Assembly: GCA_963750395.1 (NCBI GenBank)
Contig: CAVVQM010000015.1
Location: 62,001 to 126,000, forward strand
Reading direction: 5' to 3'
DNA: 64,000 nucleotides
Source: JADJPO01 sp963750395
GTDB taxonomy: Bacteria; Actinomycetota; Actinomycetes; Actinomycetales; Kineosporiaceae
The notes under the pieces are model-generated. The model had not been told where the DNA came from. It made no database searches and saw only the letters and a list, made by a program, of their open reading frames with translations. Below are positions 26,001 through 34,692 of the stretch, piece by piece. Position 1 is the stretch's first letter, and every line of letters starts with the position of its first letter. Made by a program: the position numbers and the translations under genes.

Positions 26001-27115
26001 TGGACCGTTGGGGGAAGGGCGCGAGAGCGGGCCGGTCCGGGCAGGCCGGGGGTGTTCTCGCGGAGTGGGCTGCTCGGCCTGATCCGGTCCGCGAGGCCGC
26101 CGCGGCCCAGTCACAGGCGGCGCGGCCGGTGGCCTCGGTCGAGGCTCACGCCGTCCAGCTGGCCCTGGATCTCGGCGACGCTCCCGGCCGGGCCGCCCCG
26201 AGCGGTCTGCCGGAGATGACCGGGGCCGAACGGACCCGGGCCGAACTGGAGATCCTCGGACTGGACGCCAGCCGGCACGTGGTCGACTACTACCTGCCGC
26301 TGCTGGAGGCGCTCGGGGCGACCCGGTCGCGGGACCTGTTGAACCGGCGCAGTCGTGCCGAACTGCTCGTCGGCGGGGTCAAGGTGGCCACCCAGACCCC
26401 ACCGGTGCGCTCCGGGCGCAGGGTCGTCTTCCTCACCCTGGACGACGCCTCCGGTCCGATCGATGCGACCTTCTTCGAGGATGTCCAAGGCCCTTATGCG
26501 GCAACGGTCTTCCATTCCTGGCTGCTGCTGGTCCGTGGTGAGCTGAGACGGACCGGTCCCCGTGGGGTCTCCCTGCGGGCCACCGGCGCCTGGGAGCTGC
26601 CGACGCTCTGGGACCTCTGGCGGCAGGAGGGACTCACTGCGGTGGAACGGGTGCTGGCAGCCCGGGCCGATCTGGACCGGCCCGATCTGGACCGGCCCGA
26701 TCTGGACCGGCCCGATCTGGACAGGCCCGGGGTACAGCGAATGCCGGCGGCCGCGTTCGGTGGTGGTTTCGTCCGAACCCCGGAGCAGGAGGACGAGGCC
26801 GCGGCAGCGGCTGCCGCCTCGACCGGGCTGCCGGTCGGTGACCGGTCGCCCGGGGACTCCGGTCGGCTGGCGGAGTCCTCGTCACGACGGGCAGGTGGGA
26901 TGGGCGGTGGCACCGACGACGCGGTGCGACTGCGGCGGGTGCTGGTCGCTGCCACCGGGTACGTGCAGTCCCCGTACGCCGACCTGAAGCCGCCCGGCGC
27001 GGACACCAGGAACACCCGGCGGATGGCCACCGACGACGACGCCCCGCCGGAGTCCGGCCGGTCCCGCCCCGGCCGCAAACTGTGGCACTCCAGCCCCGGC
27101 AGCAGCGGATGGTGA
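23054..27115 (+). CDS. dnaE2: Error-prone DNA polymerase DnaE2
   Basis: 1353 residues from ATG 23054. C-family polymerase: N-terminal PHP domain (FTHLHVASGYSLRHG, then LALTDRDGLYG) with a long insertion; catalytic Asp triad in LPDIDIDVESARREEV; SLFRPGPVKSDM; FHEQVLQIVSRVTG; FGFCRAHAAAFALPTYQSAW; and an OB-fold region near LVGGVKVATQTPP. This length and the C-terminal extension are those of DnaE2, the SOS-induced translesion polymerase of actinobacteria, not of replicative DnaE (also present, at 59701). Usual partners ImuA'/ImuB are absent here; an active Pol IV lies 0.9 kb downstream. Residues about 1206-1225 are a fourfold PDLDR repeat. The frame is fully intact over 4 kb. Confidence 0.94.
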   Translation: MPSRPAADFTHLHVASGYSLRHGASSPAELVETAAGNGMSALALTDRDGLYGSVKFVRACQAAGISPLLGVDLAVEPVIAAPGTERAPGQSPSRRTPARGGRTVDPRHPRVTVLALGGGADEGRLAGEGWGRLCQLVSAVHLRGERGAPVATANLIAAHSGDGSLTGPGGAAPRKHGPPMLAVLLGPDSEVGRAALARRPDLALALLQAWHRSLPDAVLAVEVVCHQGRPGGPLSLGHAARMLTLARRAGLPAVLSNAVRHAHPDDAVTVDVLDAARRLVPLHARHLDRVSGAGHLTSVAQMTVLAAQIADAAGEGDDGRRLLADTAALALRCRLEAGGDLGIGSVHLPEQHLLGLGPQEDPLAMLRKKCDAAISHHYPGADRALLRTVTERLEAEVATIDSLGFASYFLTVALVCEDIRAIGVRAAARGSGAGSLVNHLLGISGVDPIRHNLLMERFLSPLRAQLPDIDIDVESARREEVYAEILNRFGAERVSCVSMMDTYRVRHAIRDAGAALGMPPDEIGAIAKAFPHIRARDVRPALAELPELRRAGLDAARFDLLFDLVERLDGLPRHVALHPCGVLLSDASLLRRTPVEASWQGLPMSQFDKDDVEDLGLLKLDVLGIRMQSAMSHAISEVARLDDEQVHLDAVPLDDEPTFRMIRTAHTLGCFQIESPGQRELIGRFGPQTFTDLVIDISLFRPGPVKSDMITPFLRARHGWEAVEYLHPSLVEALEETSGVVVFHEQVLQIVSRVTGCTLAQADEVRRAMGSVEGQRRVKDWFLPTARERGYDENDVSRIWEVLEAFASFGFCRAHAAAFALPTYQSAWLKTHHPAAFLAGVLTHDPGMYPKRLILDDARNLGIAILPLDVNTSEQTYRVERVDPAPGVARPGPDLPDGRGYGIRLPFSEVKGISEAEVVRLVAGRPFVDLADVHRRAAASRPVLENLVMAGAFDTLYGLDVALPVRRRDRITRRDLLLQIAELDRWGKGARAGRSGQAGGVLAEWAARPDPVREAAAAQSQAARPVASVEAHAVQLALDLGDAPGRAAPSGLPEMTGAERTRAELEILGLDASRHVVDYYLPLLEALGATRSRDLLNRRSRAELLVGGVKVATQTPPVRSGRRVVFLTLDDASGPIDATFFEDVQGPYAATVFHSWLLLVRGELRRTGPRGVSLRATGAWELPTLWDLWRQEGLTAVERVLAARADLDRPDLDRPDLDRPDLDRPGVQRMPAAAFGGGFVRTPEQEDEAAAAAAASTGLPVGDRSPGDSGRLAESSSRRAGGMGGGTDDAVRLRRVLVAATGYVQSPYADLKPPGADTRNTRRMATDDDAPPESGRSRPGRKLWHSSPGSSGW
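26669..26728. repeat. Four 15-bp tandem repeats inside dnaE2
   Basis: GATCTGGACCGGCCC occurs four times without interruption (last copy with one change). It encodes DLDRP repeats in the linker between the OB-like region and the C-terminus. The unit length keeps the frame if copies are gained or lost. Confidence 0.93.
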
Positions 27116-27127
27116 ACCGGGGCCCTC

Positions 27128-27133
27128 TAGGGT
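27128..27133 (+). promoter_or_regulatory. -10 element of a leaderless promoter for the methyltransferase
   Basis: TAGGGT is followed by seven bases and GTG 27141. It lies 12 bp after the dnaE2 stop, so the methyltransferase and Pol IV genes may be transcribed independently of LexA. Confidence 0.5.
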
Positions 27134-27140
27134 GGATGCC

Positions 27141-27968
27141 GTGTCTGAGTCCGAGTCCGCCCGCGCGCTGTTCCTGCGAGCCGATCCACGCACCTCGGTG
27201 CGTACCGCCGCGGTCTGGGATGCGCTCGACGATCTTGCTGCCACCTGTGCCGCGGATCTCGGTCGGCCGCTGGACGTCGTGGACATCGGCGGCGGCACCG
27301 GGGGGTTCGCCGTCCCGCTGGCCGAGCTCGGCCACCGGATCACCGTGGTCGATCCCAGCCCGGACGCCCTGGCGGCGCTGCAACGGCGGGCTGCCGAGGC
27401 CGACGTCGCCCAGAGGGTACGGGCCATCCAGGGCGACGCCGGGGACCTGGCCGGTCTGGTCGGGCAGGCCAGCGCCGACCTGGTGCTGTGCCACGGCGTC
27501 CTGGAGTACACCGACGACCCGCCGGCCGCCCTCGCCGACGCCCGCGCGGTCCTGCGTCCCGGCGGTCTGCTCAGCCTGTTGGTCCTGCAACGGCTCGGGG
27601 CGGTCCTGGCCCGGGCGCTGGCCGGCCGGTTCACCGAGGCCCGGACCCTGCTCGACGACCCGCTCGGTCGGACCGGTCCGGACGACGTGGTGCCGCGGCG
27701 GTTCGATCGCCAGGTCGTCCTGGACCTGTTGGCCGCGGACGGGCTGCAGCTGCGTGCCGTGCACGGCGTGCGACTGTTCCCCGACCTGCTGCCGGGCATG
27801 CTCCTCGACGGTGATCCGTCGGCCCGGGCCGCCCTGCTCGACCTCGAGCGCGCCGCCGGCGATCATGACGCCCTGCCCGAGCTGGCGGCCATCGCCGCCC
27901 AGTTGCACGTCATCGCGCAGGTCCGGCCCGGCGAGGACCCGGGTGCGCCGGACTCTCGCGAGCAGTGA
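27141..27968 (+). CDS. SAM-dependent methyltransferase
   Basis: 275 residues from GTG 27141 (GTG 27132 possible). Class I methyltransferase: motif I VVDIGGGTGGFAVPLAELG, motif II VVDPSPDALAAL, then IQGDAGDL, motif IV DLVLCHGVLEYTDDP and motif V LRPGGLLSLLVLQRLG. The C-terminal part FDRQVVLDLLAADGLQ resembles the CmoA/UbiE-like small-molecule or tRNA group, but the substrate is not predictable. It sits between dnaE2 and dinB, 12 bp ahead of the latter, so it is probably co-transcribed with Pol IV. Confidence 0.82.
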   Translation: MSESESARALFLRADPRTSVRTAAVWDALDDLAATCAADLGRPLDVVDIGGGTGGFAVPLAELGHRITVVDPSPDALAALQRRAAEADVAQRVRAIQGDAGDLAGLVGQASADLVLCHGVLEYTDDPPAALADARAVLRPGGLLSLLVLQRLGAVLARALAGRFTEARTLLDDPLGRTGPDDVVPRRFDRQVVLDLLAADGLQLRAVHGVRLFPDLLPGMLLDGDPSARAALLDLERAAGDHDALPELAAIAAQLHVIAQVRPGEDPGAPDSREQ

Positions 27969-27980
27969 CCGAGGCGCCGG

Positions 27981-29234
27981 ATGAGCCGCCGCCAGCTGGA
28001 TCGCTCCGGTGTCGCTCATGAGGTCGGACAGCCCGGTGAACGGGTCGGCGAAGGCGTCGACGACGCCGGTTGCACCATGCTCCACGTCGACATGGACGCC
28101 TTCTACGCCTCGGTGGAGCTGATCGACCGCCCGGAACTGCGCGGCCGCCCGGTGATCGTCGGTGGTGGAGGCCGATCTGTGGTGCTGGCGGCCACCTACG
28201 AGGCGAGACGTTTCGGCGTCCACTCGGCGATGCCGATGGGCCGGGCCCAGCGCCTGTGTCCTCAGGCGGTGGTGATCGAACCCCACCATGAGCGGTACCA
28301 CGAGGTATCACGTGGCGTGATGAGCATCTTTCACGCCATAACGCCTCTTGTTGAACCGTTGAGTCTGGACGAGGCCTTCCTGGACGTCTCCGGGGCTCTG
28401 CGCCGGTTGGGTCCGCCCTCACGGATCGGTGCGCTGATCCGCGGCCAGGTCGCCGACGAGCAGAAGATCACCTGTTCCGTCGGAGTGGCCACCACCAAGT
28501 TCGTCGCCAAGCTCGCCTCCGGCCGGGCCAAACCCGACGGGATGCTCGTCGTCCCGGCCGACCGGACGGTCACCTTCCTGCACAGGTTGCCGGTCGCCGC
28601 GCTCTGGGGTGTGGGGGAGCGGACCGAGCAGGCACTGGTCCGGCTCGGGCTGCACACCGTGGCCGACATCGCTCACACTCCGGTCGCCACACTGGAACGG
28701 GCCCTCGGATCAGCTCTCGGTGCCCATCTGCACGAGCTCTCCTGGGGCCGGGACCCCCGCAGGGTCGTGCCGGAACAGGTGGAACGCAGCATCGGCGCGG
28801 AGCAGACCTTCGTCAGCGACGTCGACGACCAGCAGCTCCTGGCCCGGGAACTGCTGCGGCTCAGCGATCGGGTCGCCGCCCGGCTGCGTTCCGCCGACAT
28901 GATCGGGCGCACCGTGGTGATCAAGATCCGTTTCGCCGACTTCACCACGATCACCAGGTCCCGGACCCTGTCCGAACCCACCGATGTCGCGCGCCTCATC
29001 CACGCCGCGGCACTCCGGTCGTATCGGGCGCTGGCCCTGGACCGCGCCCGGGTCCGCCTGATCGGCGTCCGGGTCGAGGGCCTGGCCGAGGCCGACACCG
29101 GTCACCGTCAACTCGCCTTCGACGAGCGGGAGCGGGGCTGGCGGGAGGCGGAACTGGCGATCGACCGGGCCAGCGCCCGGTTCGGGGCCGGATCCGTGCG
29201 CCCGGCCAGTCTCGTCGACCCCGACGACCCCTGA
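27981..29234 (+). CDS. dinB: DNA polymerase IV (Y-family)
   Basis: 417 residues from ATG 27981, with GAGG 7 nt upstream; the conserved core begins at MLHVDMDAFYASVE (ATG 28077), which is the usual start in other species. Catalytic residues are intact: Asp in DMDAFYASVE and Asp-Glu in LSLDEAFLDVSG. VGVATTKFVAKLASGRAKPDG, LWGVGERTEQAL and the little-finger region SIGAEQTFVSDVDD follow. RQLAFDE near the C-terminus resembles a beta-clamp binding pentapeptide. Because the active site is complete this is a true Pol IV and not an ImuB. Only the methyltransferase lies between it and dnaE2, forming a translesion replication locus. Confidence 0.92.
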   Translation: MSRRQLDRSGVAHEVGQPGERVGEGVDDAGCTMLHVDMDAFYASVELIDRPELRGRPVIVGGGGRSVVLAATYEARRFGVHSAMPMGRAQRLCPQAVVIEPHHERYHEVSRGVMSIFHAITPLVEPLSLDEAFLDVSGALRRLGPPSRIGALIRGQVADEQKITCSVGVATTKFVAKLASGRAKPDGMLVVPADRTVTFLHRLPVAALWGVGERTEQALVRLGLHTVADIAHTPVATLERALGSALGAHLHELSWGRDPRRVVPEQVERSIGAEQTFVSDVDDQQLLARELLRLSDRVAARLRSADMIGRTVVIKIRFADFTTITRSRTLSEPTDVARLIHAAALRSYRALALDRARVRLIGVRVEGLAEADTGHRQLAFDERERGWREAELAIDRASARFGAGSVRPASLVDPDDP

Positions 29235-29459
29235 CCTGGCCCATGTTTGCTCACACTGTGAACGCTCGGCTTGTACCCGCCCGTCCATCGGGGCACACTT
29301 CGATCGAAGGGGTTGAGTCGTCCAGCTACCCACGATCAGCGGACGTCGTTCGATCAAGCTCCGGGCCCTGGCAGCCGACGTGGCAGGGACCGGGTTTCGT
29401 GTCGGGCCGTGCCGACTTATCCTGGTCCCATCCGCACGTAATCGCCACGGGAGGTCGAC

Positions 29460-29846
29460 GTGCCGCTCTCCGACAACGAGCAGCGCCTGCTCGAGCAGAT
29501 GGAGCGCGCCCTCTACGCAGAGGACCCCAAGTTCGCCTCCGCCATGCGTGGCGCCGCTCGTCGCGGGGGATCCCTGTTCAGGGTGGCCCTGGGAGTCACC
29601 GGAATCGTCGCCGGTCTGGGCGTCCTGCTCTACAGCGTGGGCAGCGGGCGCGTCGTGTTCGGCGTCATAGGGTTCATCCTGATGCTCGCCGGCACCGCCT
29701 ACGCCCTGTCCACCCGGCGCAAGTCCGGCCCGACCGGCGTGGTCAACGGCAATGGAACCGTCCGCAAGCCGACCCCACCCCGTCAGAAGGACAGCTTCAT
29801 GCAGCGCATGGAGCAGCGCTGGGACCGTCGGCGCGACGAGCGCTGA
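29460..29846 (+). CDS. DUF3040 domain-containing membrane protein
   Basis: 128 residues from GTG 29460, with GGGAGG 5 nt upstream. MPLSDNEQRLLEQMERALY followed by AEDPKFASAMRG is the hallmark of DUF3040, widespread in actinobacteria; two transmembrane helices (about 40-58 and 62-80) follow, then a basic tail. Function unknown, often next to Pol IV or the dcw cluster. The stop is inside a 7-bp tandem repeat (GATCACC twice). It converges with the transglutaminase gene 14 bp away. The 225 bp upstream (29235-29459) hold a possible TATCCT -10 near 29419 and nothing else. Confidence 0.9.
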   Translation: MPLSDNEQRLLEQMERALYAEDPKFASAMRGAARRGGSLFRVALGVTGIVAGLGVLLYSVGSGRVVFGVIGFILMLAGTAYALSTRRKSGPTGVVNGNGTVRKPTPPRQKDSFMQRMEQRWDRRRDER

Positions 29847-29860
29847 TCACCGATCACCGC

Positions 29861-32317
29861 TCAGCCCCGGCTGCGCTCCAGTTCCGTCGCCTGACCCGAT
29901 GACCCCTCGGTCGAGGTGTTCTCGCCCGATCCGTTCCGCGCCTCCCAAGCGGTGACGGGCATCGCCAGCAATCGGCCGATCGCCGTCATCCCCGAGCGCG
30001 GGAACCAGCGCGCCCTTCGCCTGCTCGACGCGTCGCTCCCGGCGGCCACCGAATCGACCACCGAGTTCACGTCCTGGCGGATCGCCGCCACATCCCGGGT
30101 CCGCGTCTCGCCGGGCGGCGCATAGCGCAACCCCTCGACGTCCTGGGACAGGCGGTCCAGGCCGGCCTGTGCCCGGCGGTTCAGGGAATGCTCCTGGCCG
30201 AGTCGTTGGGTCACCGCCCGCGGCGTCCACGAACGGGCCCAACCCACACCGAGGTCGCTCAGACGCTCGCGCAGTTCGTCCCAGGCCGCCTCCGCCGCTT
30301 GGCCGGGGCCATTCACCGCGCGCCAGCGCAACCACCGGGAGACACGCGCTCCCGCAAGGGGGATCAGCGCGGCCAGGCCGATGAGCGCGAGCACGCCGAG
30401 GAGCCGCCACGGGATCCGCTGCCACCAGGAACGGTCGGCCTCGCTCGTGGCGGCCTCGTCGGGCTGTGCCTCTTCCGGCTGGGTCTGCTCGGCCTGGGCC
30501 GACGGCTGACCGGACGCCTCGGCGGACGGGGCCACCTCCTCGGGCTGCTGATCGGCGGCACCCTCTTGGGCGTAGCCGGGCAACTCGGGCACGCGCGCCG
30601 CCGGGGTCGGCTCGAAGCGGGTCCACCCGACCCCCTCGAAGTACAACTCCGGCCAGGCGTGCGCATCCTGGAGGGTGATCTCGTAGGACTCGCCCTGCTT
30701 GGTCCCCGGCAGGAAGCCGACCGCCACGCGTGACGGGATGTCCAGGGTCCTGGCCATGACGGCCATCGCGGAGGCGAACTGGACGCAGTACCCGCGCTTC
30801 TCCTGCAGGAACAGCAGCACCGCGTCCGCGCCGGAGTCATTGCCCCCGGTACCCGGCGCGTCGACGTCGTAGACGAAGCCGCCGCTGTCGCGCAGATAGT
30901 CCTGGATCTTGAGAGCCTGTTCGAACTGCGTGCCCCCTCCGGCCTGCTCCCGGGCTATGGCGGCGATCTCCGGCGGCAGGTCTTCCGGGAGGAAGCCGAA
31001 CCGGCTGAGCACCGTGGACGGTGCCCTGGCGGCCGAGTTCAGCTGCTCAGCCGTCGGGGTCACTCGGAGGTGCCTCGCGACGTAGGAGATGTTGTCGGTG
31101 CGCTGTCCGTCGCCCACGACGTTCAGTGAGTCGTCCTCCCAGAGCCAGCCCCCGTCGATGTCCACCCAGATCGTGGGGTAGGGCAGGGGCAGATAGCTCT
31201 GCTGGAGGTTCCCGATCGAGATCTCGGTGCTCTCCTCGGTGGAGTCCACGGCCGAGGTGAGGCCGGGCGCATCGGGCAGACCCTCCTGCACCCGCTGCGA
31301 GCGCGCGATCGTCCCGGTCGTGGGTGCCCAACTCTCGCCGTCGAAGTAGTCGTCGCTGGCGATCCGGAGCGGCTCCGGGGAGTCCGTCGTCGTCGTGTAG
31401 GTGATCACCGTCGTCGCGTCGCGTGAGGTGAGGTCGTCCCGCAGGGTCAGGATCGGGTTGATCACGTTGATCTGGCCGCTGCCTCGCCCCTGTCCCGGCC
31501 CATCACCATTGCCCAGCAGTCGTTCGCCGAGCCCGGGGGTCAGCATCGGGATGACCACCGCGGCCACCAGGGCGATGGCGGACACTCGCCGCGCACCGCG
31601 CAGCGGCAGGAAGGTCAGGGCTCGGCGTGGCTCGTCCCCGCCGTCCAGGACCTGTCCCCACGAGGTGATCCGGTCCGTGGCGTCGGCGGCCACGAGCACC
31701 AGATACCCGGCCCCGGCGACGACGAAGTAGAGCCAGCCCACCCCGGAGGGCAACACCGTCGCCGGCACGCAGTACACGGCGAGCAGCGCCAGCCCCGCGG
31801 CCGCCGGTCGTTCGAGGCCGGCGGCCATCACGTCGACGAGCAGAGCGATGGCGCCGACCCCGAGCGTGACCAGAAGCACCAGCCCGGCGACGGTCGGGAC
31901 CGGGGCCGCCGACTGCCCGATGGCCTGGCCGCCCTCGGACAGCCCAGTGGCCAGGTCGCCGAGTGAGGTCGGGGTCGCGAGCAGCCCGAACAGGGCCGAG
32001 GAGGAGGTGAATTGGACGGTCAGGCTGAGCAGCAGGACGCCCGCCTGCGCCAACGCCGCGAGCATCCAGTTGGAGCTCAGTCGACGCATCATGATGCCGG
32101 TCGCCACGATGGCCACGACGGTCACCAGCGTGGGCCGCACCCAGGCCAGGTCGGCCAGCAGCGGGCGCAGTGATGCCGCGACGGCGATGGTCGCCAGCAG
32201 TCCGGCCAGCGACAGGTGCAGCCTGTGCCAGGTCAGCAACGGCGGAGACGGTGCCCGCGGTGTCGACGGCGGCCGGCTCGCGCGGGTCGGCGGTGGCGAG
32301 ATCGTGCCCGTGCTCAT
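29861..32317 (-). CDS. TgpA-like transmembrane transglutaminase
   Basis: 818 residues from ATG 32317, which overlaps the DUF58 stop (ATGA). N-terminal half: about six helices (roughly 25-250). Then an extracytoplasmic transglutaminase-like domain with Cys in RGYCVQFASAMAVMAR (about residue 510), His in DAHAWPELYFEGVGW (about 550) and RFEPTP after it. A Glu/Gln/Ala-rich linker leads to a last helix (about 620-645) and a cytoplasmic tail. The trio TgpA-DUF58-MoxR is common in bacteria; the function is not settled, with proposals of peptide processing at the cell surface. It ends convergent to DUF3040. Confidence 0.9.
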   Translation of the reverse strand: MSTGTISPPPTRASRPPSTPRAPSPPLLTWHRLHLSLAGLLATIAVAASLRPLLADLAWVRPTLVTVVAIVATGIMMRRLSSNWMLAALAQAGVLLLSLTVQFTSSSALFGLLATPTSLGDLATGLSEGGQAIGQSAAPVPTVAGLVLLVTLGVGAIALLVDVMAAGLERPAAAGLALLAVYCVPATVLPSGVGWLYFVVAGAGYLVLVAADATDRITSWGQVLDGGDEPRRALTFLPLRGARRVSAIALVAAVVIPMLTPGLGERLLGNGDGPGQGRGSGQINVINPILTLRDDLTSRDATTVITYTTTTDSPEPLRIASDDYFDGESWAPTTGTIARSQRVQEGLPDAPGLTSAVDSTEESTEISIGNLQQSYLPLPYPTIWVDIDGGWLWEDDSLNVVGDGQRTDNISYVARHLRVTPTAEQLNSAARAPSTVLSRFGFLPEDLPPEIAAIAREQAGGGTQFEQALKIQDYLRDSGGFVYDVDAPGTGGNDSGADAVLLFLQEKRGYCVQFASAMAVMARTLDIPSRVAVGFLPGTKQGESYEITLQDAHAWPELYFEGVGWTRFEPTPAARVPELPGYAQEGAADQQPEEVAPSAEASGQPSAQAEQTQPEEAQPDEAATSEADRSWWQRIPWRLLGVLALIGLAALIPLAGARVSRWLRWRAVNGPGQAAEAAWDELRERLSDLGVGWARSWTPRAVTQRLGQEHSLNRRAQAGLDRLSQDVEGLRYAPPGETRTRDVAAIRQDVNSVVDSVAAGSDASSRRRARWFPRSGMTAIGRLLAMPVTAWEARNGSGENTSTEGSSGQATELERSRG

Positions 32318-33705
32318 CGGACCGCCCCGTTCGCGTGGTGTGGGCGCACCGCCGCAGCGCTCGCGTAGGCCGCGGGCGCCCCCTGCTGATCGGTCGAGGG
32401 GGTCCCGCCGCCCAGCGCCCGGAGCCACACCTGCTGGATGGTCTGCCCGGAACCGGCCTCGAGCACCACCCAGCCCGCTCGGCGCAGGGTCTTGACGGCA
32501 TCTGACCGTGTCCTCCCACCGGCCCGTCCGGTCTGCGGCGTCCAGGTGTCGGTGTCCATCAGGACGGCGAGACCGGTGGCCCGCTGCGGCAGCCCGGCGG
32601 CCAGCGTCGAGACGTCGGTCTGCGTGAGATCGCCCAGGACCGCGGCCACCACGCCGTCACCGTTGCCCCGACGCAGCGCCGCGGCCGTGGCGGCCAGTGA
32701 CTCGGCGACCCCGGGCTCGACCAGCGCCAGCCGGTCCAGGACGTCGTCGGCGCCGCCCGCCCCGTCATGTCGCGCCGTCCACTCCGCGGTCAAATCGTCG
32801 GGGGTGAGCAGCCGGACGGCATAGCGCTGCTTGGCCAGATGAGCGCCCATGGATGCCGCCGCGGTCACCGCCCATTCGAAGCTGGACGTGGACCCCTCGC
32901 CCCGATGCGCCTGGTGCCGGGTGTCCAGCAGGACGGTCGCCCGCATCTGCCGGGGCTGCTCGTCCTGGCGCACCATGATTTCGCCGCGACGTGCCGTGGA
33001 ACGCCAGTGGACTCGACGCAGGTCGTCCCCCCGTCGGTACTCACGGATCGCCACATCGTGATCACCGCTGGCCGCGACCCGTCCCCGGGTGGCCTCACCG
33101 TCGCCGATCCAGTGCCCGCCGCTCGGGCTGCCGGCCAGCGGCCAGGTGCGCGGCAGCACGATCAACGAGTCGCCCGCCGTGAACGAGCGGGACACCTCGC
33201 ACATGCCGAAGGGGTCGGAGGCGACCAGCGACAGCGGCCCGATCCGGTACTGGCCGCGCTGATCGGTCTGCAGCGTGTAGGAGACCGCGGCACGTCGTCC
33301 GCCGGGCAGTCGCGAGACGACGAAGCGCGGGGAGACCCCCAGGCGGTACGGCACCGCGTCCTCGGCCATGAACACGGCGGTGCTCGACCTGCCCAGGTTG
33401 GTCAGCTCCAGCCGGATCCGAGCCGGAGAGCCGGCGACCACCCGTTTCGGCGTGATGCCGCGTTCGAGCCGGACCCGCAACTGGCCCCGGCTCACCACGA
33501 TCACGCAGATCAGTGGCAGCGCGATCAGCAGCACCCCCACCCGCAGCAGGTCGCGCTGGCCGAGCAGGAAGGCGCAGGCCCCGGCGGCGACCCCGGCCGC
33601 GATGAAGGAACGGCCACGGGTGGTGAGCCCGCGCAGTCCCGACCGGACCCGCTCGAGCGCGGTGTCCGCCGGCATCTCCGGACGGCTCACGGGGGCCCGG
33701 TCCAC
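32314..33705 (-). CDS. DUF58 domain-containing protein
   Basis: 463 residues from GTG 33705; a second candidate is the ATG ten codons on. Two hydrophobic helices near residues 35-75 precede a soluble region in which VREYRRGDD-type sequence (IREYRRGDDLRRVHWRSTA, about 215-233) marks DUF58, a von Willebrand factor A-like fold; ATVLLDTRHQAHRG follows. DUF58 proteins act with MoxR AAA+ ATPases, by analogy to chelatase subunits. It starts 8 bp after the MoxR stop and overlaps the transglutaminase start, so the three are one operon. Confidence 0.9.
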   Translation of the reverse strand: MDRAPVSRPEMPADTALERVRSGLRGLTTRGRSFIAAGVAAGACAFLLGQRDLLRVGVLLIALPLICVIVVSRGQLRVRLERGITPKRVVAGSPARIRLELTNLGRSSTAVFMAEDAVPYRLGVSPRFVVSRLPGGRRAAVSYTLQTDQRGQYRIGPLSLVASDPFGMCEVSRSFTAGDSLIVLPRTWPLAGSPSGGHWIGDGEATRGRVAASGDHDVAIREYRRGDDLRRVHWRSTARRGEIMVRQDEQPRQMRATVLLDTRHQAHRGEGSTSSFEWAVTAAASMGAHLAKQRYAVRLLTPDDLTAEWTARHDGAGGADDVLDRLALVEPGVAESLAATAAALRRGNGDGVVAAVLGDLTQTDVSTLAAGLPQRATGLAVLMDTDTWTPQTGRAGGRTRSDAVKTLRRAGWVVLEAGSGQTIQQVWLRALGGGTPSTDQQGAPAAYASAAAVRPHHANGAVR

Positions 33706-33713
33706 GACTGTCC

Positions 33714-34692
33714 TCAGGCGCCGGACCGCGGCCGTGGCAGCGGAACCTGCGACAGGATGGTGGCCAGCACGTCCTCCGGTGCGCGGCGCCCGACGGTGGC
33801 GTCCGCACTGGGCAGGACCCGGTGCGCGAGCACCGGAATGAGCAGGTCCTGCACGTCGTCCGGCAGGACGTGATTACGGCCTTCGAGCAGAGCGTGTGCC
33901 TTGGCCGCACGCAGCAGGTGCAGGGCCGCCCGCGGAGAGGCGCCCAGGCGCAGCTCCGGGGTCTGGCGGGTCGCGCGGATCAGGGCGATCACGTACTCCT
34001 TGACCACGTCCGCCGCGTACACCGCCTTGGCGGCCGCGATCAGCGAGCGCACGGCGTCGGCGTCGCAGACGGGAGAGAGCGTCGACAACGGGTCGTGCTC
34101 GCCGTGCCGGTCCAGCATCTCCAGTTCCGCGGCGCGCGGACGGGTAGCCCATCGACAACCGGGCCATGAACCGGTCCCGCTGCGCCTCCGGCAGGGGATA
34201 GGTCCCCTCCATCTCGATGGGGTTCTGCGTGGCGATCACGATGAAGGGTGCCTGCAGGCGGTACGTGGAGCCGTCGACCGTGACGTGACGCTCCTCCATG
34301 CTCTCGAGCATCGCCGACTGGGTCTTCGGGCTGGCGCGGTTGATCTCGTCGCCGACCACCACGTTGGCGAACACGGCGCCGGGCTTGAACTCGAAGTCGT
34401 TGCGCTCCTGGTTGTAGACGCTGACCCCGGTGATATCGCTGGGGAGCAGGTCAGGGGTGAACTGGATCCGACGGACCGAGCAGCCGATCGAGCGGGCCAG
34501 GGACTTGGCGAGCATGGTCTTGCCCACGCCCGGCACGTCCTCGAGCAGCAGGTGGCCCTCGGCCACGAGAACCGTCACCGCGAGGCGGACGACGTCGGCC
34601 TTGCCGTCGATGACGCGTTCCACCGCCTGGCGGATCTGCCCGGTGGTGTGCAGCAAGTGGTTCGGCGTCACCGACGCACTGGTGGTCGTCAC
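33714..34692 (-). CDS. MoxR-type AAA+ ATPase, frame disrupted once
   Basis: About 326 codons from GTG 34692. Walker A EDVPGVGKTMLAKSLA, Walker B VVVGDEINRASP, sensor 1 IATQNPIEMEGTYPLPEAQ, then RFMARLSMGYPS and, in the other frame, RAAELEMLDRHGEHDPL. One extra base near 34136 (coding strand TCC[G]CGC) separates the two parts; removing it restores GYPSRAAELEML, the family pattern. MoxR ATPases are thought to act as chaperones or activators of VWA-domain partners, here the DUF58 protein. Probably sequence error and not a pseudogene. Confidence 0.88.

Noticed and set aside
28077..29234. ImuB instead of Pol IV
   Set aside because: Both catalytic motifs (DMDAFYASVE and SLDEAFLD) are intact, whereas ImuB lacks them.
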